Assembly (NCBI GenBank): GCA_023230905.1
Contig: JALNWL010000089.1
Span: 1 to 9,702 of the forward strand
Length of the DNA stretch: 9,702 bases
Direction: 5' to 3'
From: Syntrophales bacterium
GTDB taxonomy: Bacteria > Desulfobacterota > Syntrophia > Syntrophales > UBA2251
The position numbers and the translations under genes are program-made. Under the pieces are notes generated by a model. It had not been told where the DNA came from, did no database searches, and was given only the letters and a program-made list of their open reading frames with translations. Shown here one piece after another: positions 5,669 through 9,702 of the stretch. Each line of letters begins with the position of its first letter. The stretch's first letter is position 1.

Positions 5669-6784
5669 TTATAGATAGGCCCGGCCCGGACCCTCCGCGA
5701 GGAGGTTCACGACCTTCTTCACGTCCTGGGATGCCCCTCGTCTGCAGATCAAGAGAGCGTCCTCCGTCTCCACGACGATCAGGTCCTCCACATCGACCAG
5801 GGCCACGAGCTTCTTCGGACTGAACACGAAGGAGTTGCGAGCCTCCACCCCGACGAAGTGCGCCCCGGACCGGACGGCGTTGCCCGCCGCGTCCCGGGGC
5901 GAGACCTCCCAGAGGGCGTCCCAGCTCCCGACGTCGGACCATCCGAAGTCCCCCTTGATCAGGAGGACGTCGCGGGCCTTTTCCATGATACCGTAATCAA
6001 TGGAAATGGGGGTCATCGCGGCGTAGGCGTCGCGGAGGACGTCCGATTCACGGGGGGTGCCCCAGGCGACGTCGATCTCCCGAAGTGCCCGGTAAATATC
6101 GGGCAGGTGCCGCGCGATGTGGTCCAGGATGACCGGCGCCTGCCAGACGAACATCCCGCTGTTCCAGGAAAAATTACCCTGCCGAAGGAAGGACTCCGCC
6201 TGGGGGCGATCGGGCTTCTCGCGGATGGATCGGACCCGATAGACCGTCTCTCCGGTGACCGTTCCAGCCGGCTCGCCGTTTTCCAGGTAGCCGTATCCGG
6301 TTTCGGGGCCGGTCGGCGCGATGCCGATGGTCACGAGCGCCGCCTCACGGTCGGCGACCCGGACGGCCGCGGCCAAGACATGAAGGAAGCGCGCTTCGTC
6401 CCGGATGAGATGGTCGGCGGGCAGGACGGCCATCACGGCGCCCGGCGAGCGCCGGTTGACGGCCAGGGCCGCGAGGCCGATGCAGGGAGCGGTGTTGCGG
6501 CCCATCGGTTCGATCAGGATGTTGTCCGGCGGGACCTCCGGGAGCTGGCGCATCAGCTCCTCCGCGTGACTCGCCCCCGTGACGACCAGCGTCCGGTCCG
6601 GCGGGATCAGGGGGGAGAGCCGGGCGAGCGTCTCCTGGATGATCGTCCGCGTACCCACGATGTCCAGCAGGTGCTTGGGCATCCGCTCGCGACTGCGCGG
6701 CCAGAACCGTGTTCCCTTGCCCCCCGCCATGATGACGGCGTAGATCGACTTGCCGCCGTCCGGATTGCCGATTTCTGCATGCAT
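5669..6784 (-). CDS. manC: Mannose-1-phosphate guanylyltransferase (GDP-mannose synthesis)
   Basis: 371 residues from ATG 6784, chosen because AAGGAAGGAT precedes it at the right distance; an in-frame ATG at 6841 lies inside the upstream gene. It converts GTP and mannose-1-phosphate to GDP-mannose in the cytoplasm, the donor for O-antigen, capsule and glycolipid mannosyl and fucosyl units. The nucleotidyltransferase signature is VIMAGGKGTRFWPRSRERMPK (17-37), followed by EPMGRNTAPCIGLAAL (92-107), LPADH (121-125), FSWNSGMF (205-212), SIDYGIMEK (261-269) and GDFGWSDVGSWDALWE (278-293). The length equals the catalytic and beta-helix part only; the C-terminal phosphomannose isomerase cupin of bifunctional ManC/AlgA is absent. 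It starts 4 bp after the stop of the enolase-superfamily gene, so both share one mRNA. The selenoprotein gene ends 21 bp away on the other strand. Confidence 0.93.
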   Translation of the reverse strand: MHAEIGNPDGGKSIYAVIMAGGKGTRFWPRSRERMPKHLLDIVGTRTIIQETLARLSPLIPPDRTLVVTGASHAEELMRQLPEVPPDNILIEPMGRNTAPCIGLAALAVNRRSPGAVMAVLPADHLIRDEARFLHVLAAAVRVADREAALVTIGIAPTGPETGYGYLENGEPAGTVTGETVYRVRSIREKPDRPQAESFLRQGNFSWNSGMFVWQAPVILDHIARHLPDIYRALREIDVAWGTPRESDVLRDAYAAMTPISIDYGIMEKARDVLLIKGDFGWSDVGSWDALWEVSPRDAAGNAVRSGAHFVGVEARNSFVFSPKKLVALVDVEDLIVVETEDALLICRRGASQDVKKVVNLLAEGPGRAYL

Positions 6785-6788
6785 GCGG

Positions 6789-8012
6789 TTATCCTTCCTT
6801 CCGCTTCTTGATCTCGAGCGCCGCCTTGAGCCCTTTTTCACGGATCACCTTGAAGGCCAGGCCCCTGGTTGTCTGGCGGTAGAAGCGCCGGGCGTATTTT
6901 TTGAGCATCTTTCGGTCGATCTCGAATCCCAGGCCGGGGCGCGTGAAGGGCCACAACATGGCGTTCTTGTCGGGCAGGATGGGCGCGATGAGGCCGTCGC
7001 GGAATTCCGGCACCCAGGACGGTTCCTCCAGTGGATATTCGAGCGGATGGGTGTTTCCCCGATCGGCCAGGACCAGGTTCCAGTTGATGTAGAAGCCGAT
7101 CCCGTTGGTCCAGGTATGCGGGGAGTATTCCCGGTCGTGCCGGTGGCAGGCATCGATGACCTGCCTGACCTGCGCGATCCCTCCGGCAAAGGTGGCGTCT
7201 GGCTGATACACGTGGAAGCAGTCCTTCTCGAGCATGACCTTGATCTCGTCCCACCCGTGGTTCAGCTCGGCGCCCGAAATCTTCACGGGAGAGGCCTTCT
7301 TCAGCGCGGCCAGCCCGTCGTAATCGTGCCAGTCCAGCGGCTCCTCCAGCCATTCGATCCCGTTGTCGGCGCAGGCCCGCGCGTAATCGCCCGCCCGATT
7401 GAGATCCCAGGCGGGGATGCGATCCACGATGGAAACCAGCCATCCCTGGTTGGCGTCCACGCCCAGGGTCGGACCGTCGCCCACCCCCTTGCGGACCTCT
7501 TCGATCAGCTGGACGTCCTCCGCGAAGGTTTTGGCCTTCGCCCGCAGCTTGAAGGTTTTGAAGCCGCGCGCCATCAGGGACAGGATTTCCTCCACGCGCC
7601 GGGCCGGTTCGTGCAGCTCGCCGAACGAGCAGTAGGCCTCGATGGCTCGGGCCTCTCCCCCGAGGAGCTCGTAGACCGGTTTCCCCTGGGCCTTGCCCAT
7701 GATGTCCCAGCAGGCGGGCTCGATCCAGGGGTTAAGCCAGCCCAGGTAGCCGGCCTGCTTGAGCAGGCTCTGGATGCGGTCGATATCGGTCGGATCGGCG
7801 CCGATGATGTACCCGCCCAGCAGGTCGCCCAGACCCTGCCGTTCCTCCCCCATGGCCGTCCCGGCGGACCATCCTTCGATCCCGTCGTCCGTGACGAGCC
7901 GAATCAGGGTGAAGCGGTTGTGCGTCTGGGGATAGCCGGGGATCCAGGTCGGCCAAAAGGTGTGTTTGAGGGGGATATGGACGTGATAAAGCTCGATCTC
8001 GGTGATTTTCAT
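6789..8012 (-). CDS. Enolase-superfamily (mandelate racemase/muconate lactonizing-like) enzyme
   Basis: 407 residues from ATG 8012, which has AAGGAGG seven bases upstream; an earlier in-frame ATG (8030) has no such site. The N-terminal capping domain spans about 1-125 and the barrel follows. Metal ligands are visible as D186 (GVDANQGW), E223/E224 (WLEEP) and E249 (KISGAEL). The later D272 (YQPDATFAGGI) and H299 (SPHTW) fit the aspartate-histidine side of the mandelate racemase group. On the opposite side the usual K-x-K reads K155-L-R157, so the second lysine is an arginine. The family removes a proton next to a carboxylate, giving sugar-acid dehydratases, racemases or cycloisomerases. The substrate here cannot be named. 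Being first in an operon with manC suggests a sugar or sugar-acid, but that is weak inference. The basic C-terminal tail (about 370-407) is extra length. Confidence 0.85.
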   Translation of the reverse strand: MKITEIELYHVHIPLKHTFWPTWIPGYPQTHNRFTLIRLVTDDGIEGWSAGTAMGEERQGLGDLLGGYIIGADPTDIDRIQSLLKQAGYLGWLNPWIEPACWDIMGKAQGKPVYELLGGEARAIEAYCSFGELHEPARRVEEILSLMARGFKTFKLRAKAKTFAEDVQLIEEVRKGVGDGPTLGVDANQGWLVSIVDRIPAWDLNRAGDYARACADNGIEWLEEPLDWHDYDGLAALKKASPVKISGAELNHGWDEIKVMLEKDCFHVYQPDATFAGGIAQVRQVIDACHRHDREYSPHTWTNGIGFYINWNLVLADRGNTHPLEYPLEEPSWVPEFRDGLIAPILPDKNAMLWPFTRPGLGFEIDRKMLKKYARRFYRQTTRGLAFKVIREKGLKAALEIKKRKEG

Positions 8013-8107
8013 CGTGCCGCCTCCTTCCATGAGTCATTGCCTGGGACCGCCGGCAGTCTTGATCCCGCTTCATGCGCCGTCTTTTCGATCCCGGTGAATG
8101 GAGGCGA

Positions 8108-8137
8108 AGTATACGAGGGGCGGTCCGGGCTTGTCAA
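8108..8137 (-). promoter_or_regulatory. Strong promoter of the enolase-family/manC operon
   Basis: On the minus strand TTGACA (8137-8132, perfect) and TATACT (8113-8108, 5 of 6 matches) are separated by 18 bases. Transcription would start near 8101, about 89 bases before ATG 8012. I see no convincing riboswitch in that leader. Confidence 0.75.
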
Positions 8138-8157
8138 GCGTGGAATCCGGAGAATTC

Positions 8158-8186
8158 TTGCATTTTCGGGACGGAATGGATAGACT
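8158..8186 (+). promoter_or_regulatory. Weak candidate promoter of the rlmI-like gene
   Basis: TTGCAT (8158-8163) and TAGACT (8181-8186) are 17 bases apart, matching consensus at 3 and 4 of 6 positions. Together with the opposing promoter at 8108-8137 it occupies the 247-base divergent gap 8013-8259, in which I see nothing else. Confidence 0.3.
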
Positions 8187-8259
8187 TCCCCCGCGCCTCG
8201 CCCGGAGGTCCGCGGGGAACGGAAGTGTGCGGGGCCACAGGCGCAGGAGGATGTCGGCC

Positions 8260-9453
8260 ATGACGAAAAAGCCGGTCTATCCGGTCGTGACGCTCAAGGC
8301 GGGACGGGAGGACTCCCTCAGACGGGGCCATCCGTGGCTCTTCTCCGGCGCCCTGGCGCGGATTCCGGAGGGACTGGACCCCGGAGAGGTGGTCACGGTG
8401 GCCTCGGCGTCGGGCGATGCGCTGGCCCTGGGGTTTTACAATCCCCAGACGGACATCGCCGTTCGCATCCTGACACGAGACTGCCGGGCGGGGATCGATG
8501 CCGCCTTTTGGCGCGAGCGGCTCCAGGTGGCGCTTGCGTTGCGGCGACGAGTGGTTCCGGCCGATACGACCGGCTACCGTCTGATCAATGCCGAGGGCGA
8601 TGGGGTGCCCGGGCTCGTCGTCGACCGATACGACCGCTGGTTGGTCCTGTCTATCGCCACGGCGGGAATGGACGGCTTTCGGGAGGACTGGGTGCGGATT
8701 CTCGAAGAGGCGCTCGCTCCCGAAGGGATTTATGAGCGGAGCGAGGGGGCGGCGCGACGGCGGGAAGGCCTGTCCGACCGGAGCGGCGTTCTCGCGGGGG
8801 CGGCGATGCCGGAGGTGGTGCCGATGTCGGAAAACGGCTTTCCGTTTGCAGTGGACGTGGAAGCCGGACAGAAAACGGGGTTTTTCCTGGATCAGAGACC
8901 CAACCGGGAGCTGTCCGGGAGGCTGGCCGCGGGCGCGGGATGCATGCTGAACGCCTTTGCCTATTCCGGCGGCTTTTCGGTTTACGGAATCCGGGGCGGG
9001 GCGGGGCGGGTCGTCTCCGTCGACATTTCCGAGCGGGCAACGGCGCTTGCGAAACGAAATCTTGCGCTGAACGGGCTGTCCGAGGAGACGCATCCCGTCT
9101 TGACGGCCGATGTCTTCAAATATCTCCGGGAAACCGACGAAACCTTCGACCTGGTCGTGCTCGATCCGCCCGCGTTTGCGCGCAGCCGCAAGGATCTGGC
9201 GCGGGCGGCGCGGGGTTACAAGGACATCAACCTCCAGGCGATGCGTCGCCTGACCGCGGGGGGACTGCTCCTGACCTTTTCCTGCTCGAATCCCCTCGAT
9301 CAGGATCTGTTCGAGAAGATCGTTCTCGGCGCGGCGCGGGATGCGATCCGAACGGCCCGGGTGCTGCAGCGCCTGGGTCCCGGCGGCGACCATCCCACCG
9401 ATCTGGGGCATCCCGAAGGCCGCTATCTGAAGGGCCTCCTGCTTTGCCTGTAG
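8260..9453 (+). CDS. rlmI: RlmI-like 23S rRNA m5C methyltransferase
   Basis: 397 residues from ATG 8260, nine bases after AGGAGG; the ATG at 8251 touches that site directly and is less likely. The length is near that of E. coli RlmI (396), which methylates C1962 of 23S rRNA using SAM. The N-terminal PUA RNA-binding domain (about 1-75) carries KAGREDSLRRGHPWLFSGAL. A linking domain includes INAEGDGVPGLVVDRYD. The conserved GQKTGFFLDQRPNR (203-216) leads into the Rossmann domain, with LNAFAYSGGFSVYGIRGGA (230-248), acidic D255 in VSVDIS, DPPAF (302-306) and the catalytic SCS (C342). The region 162-180 (SEGAARRREGLSDRSGVLAG) is the usual variable loop. It belongs to COG1092. An exact target site is not proven, and RlmI-like paralogues exist. 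It is monocistronic and convergent with the next gene. Confidence 0.88.
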   Translation: MTKKPVYPVVTLKAGREDSLRRGHPWLFSGALARIPEGLDPGEVVTVASASGDALALGFYNPQTDIAVRILTRDCRAGIDAAFWRERLQVALALRRRVVPADTTGYRLINAEGDGVPGLVVDRYDRWLVLSIATAGMDGFREDWVRILEEALAPEGIYERSEGAARRREGLSDRSGVLAGAAMPEVVPMSENGFPFAVDVEAGQKTGFFLDQRPNRELSGRLAAGAGCMLNAFAYSGGFSVYGIRGGAGRVVSVDISERATALAKRNLALNGLSEETHPVLTADVFKYLRETDETFDLVVLDPPAFARSRKDLARAARGYKDINLQAMRRLTAGGLLLTFSCSNPLDQDLFEKIVLGAARDAIRTARVLQRLGPGGDHPTDLGHPEGRYLKGLLLCL

Positions 9454-9465
9454 GGCGGGTATCCT

Positions 9466-9702
9466 TCAAAAGCGCCCGTGGCGTCCCGTTCCGTTCCGGA
9501 ACCGCGCCGCGCCCTCCTGGGTCTCTCCGCTGAAAATCACCTCCAGGCCGCGGCGGAATTCGTTTTCCATCGCCGCGTCGAAGGCCTGATCGAACCCTTC
9601 GTAAGCGGCGAGGCGGTCGCTGCGAAGACAGCGCTGCGGGAACGCGGCGATTTCCGCGGCCAGGGCCTCCGCCGCCGTCCGGGCTGCGCCCGGTTCCACC
9701 AC
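9466..9702 (-). CDS. Crotonase/enoyl-CoA hydratase family protein, C-terminal fragment at the window edge
   Basis: 78 residues are visible, ending with TGA at 9466-9468; the gene continues beyond base 9702. The GTG codon at the edge is an internal valine, not a start, because VVEPGAA matches the middle of crotonases (usual V-N-R-V-V-P-x-G). The rest follows the C-terminal helices of this family: a run of alanine-rich AEALAAEIAAFPQRCLRSDRL, the segment AMENEFRRGLEVIFSGET and the ending GAARFRNGTGRHGRF. The GAARF-GRHG ending is typical of one hydratase subgroup and differs from the other crotonase in this window, so the two are not recent duplicates. The catalytic residues lie outside the window, so activity cannot be judged. 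Its stop lies 12 bases from the rlmI-like stop, convergent, with no clear terminator between. Confidence 0.75.
   Translation of the reverse strand: MVEPGAARTAAEALAAEIAAFPQRCLRSDRLAAYEGFDQAFDAAMENEFRRGLEVIFSGETQEGAARFRNGTGRHGRF

Noticed and set aside
6750..8183. Long plus-strand open frame antisense to the enolase-family gene
   Set aside because: Shadow frame. It has no recognisable motif and lies opposite a well-supported conserved gene with promoter and ribosome site.
8134..9411. Long minus-strand open frame antisense to the rlmI-like gene
   Set aside because: Shadow frame. The plus-strand product has all RlmI motifs over its full length.
9453..9477. 5-bp GGGCG/CGCCC inverted repeat between the rlmI-like gene and the crotonase fragment
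   Set aside because: Short stem, 15-base loop and no T-tract in either direction. Not a credible terminator.

Overview
The window is a GC-rich, densely packed bacterial chromosome segment. Features that point to an anaerobic Desulfobacterota-like ('deltaproteobacterial', for example syntrophic) organism are the high GC, the crotonase-type acyl-CoA enzymes, an LpxL-like acyltransferase and, above all, a probable selenoprotein gene. This assignment is an inference; no rRNA or other taxonomic marker is present.

Layout, left to right. (1) Bases 1-1442, plus strand: the 3' part of a SAM-dependent methyltransferase gene, overlapped by 4 bp by an LpxL/HtrB-like lysophospholipid acyltransferase gene. 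This looks like the end of a lipid or polyene biosynthesis operon that begins outside the window. (2) Bases 1470-2246, minus strand: an enoyl-CoA hydratase/isomerase-fold protein lacking both classical hydratase glutamates, with a TATAAT promoter and a dyad upstream. (3) Bases 2463-5167, minus strand: a three-gene operon, maf - yggS - AMP-dependent ligase, with a 4-bp overlap and a 3-bp gap. It is driven by a TTGACA-17-TATAGG promoter. (4) Bases 5297-5647, plus strand: a small exported HMA/MerP-like protein whose reading frame contains an in-frame UGA at 5417-5419. The UGA is followed by a textbook bacterial SECIS-like hairpin, so it is best read as a selenoprotein with a Cys-x-x-Sec motif. 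Its probable promoter overlaps the maf promoter head to head. (5) Bases 5669-8012, minus strand: a two-gene operon, an enolase-superfamily enzyme followed by mannose-1-phosphate guanylyltransferase, with a strong TTGACA-18-TATACT promoter. (6) Bases 8260-9453, plus strand: a RlmI-like 23S rRNA cytosine methyltransferase. (7) Bases 9466-9702, minus strand: the C-terminal end of a second crotonase-family protein that continues past the window edge.

The methyltransferase, LpxL-type acyltransferase and short AMP-ligase resemble parts found together in aryl-polyene-type gene clusters, but here they lie on opposite strands and are separated by a crotonase gene. Maf, YggS and RlmI are housekeeping or quality-control functions, and ManC supplies GDP-mannose for surface polysaccharides. 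The selenoprotein is the most notable item, because standard gene calling would stop at the UGA and give a meaningless short ORF. There is no stretch over 300 bases without a gene. The longest gaps are 8013-8259 and 2247-2462, and both hold promoters.
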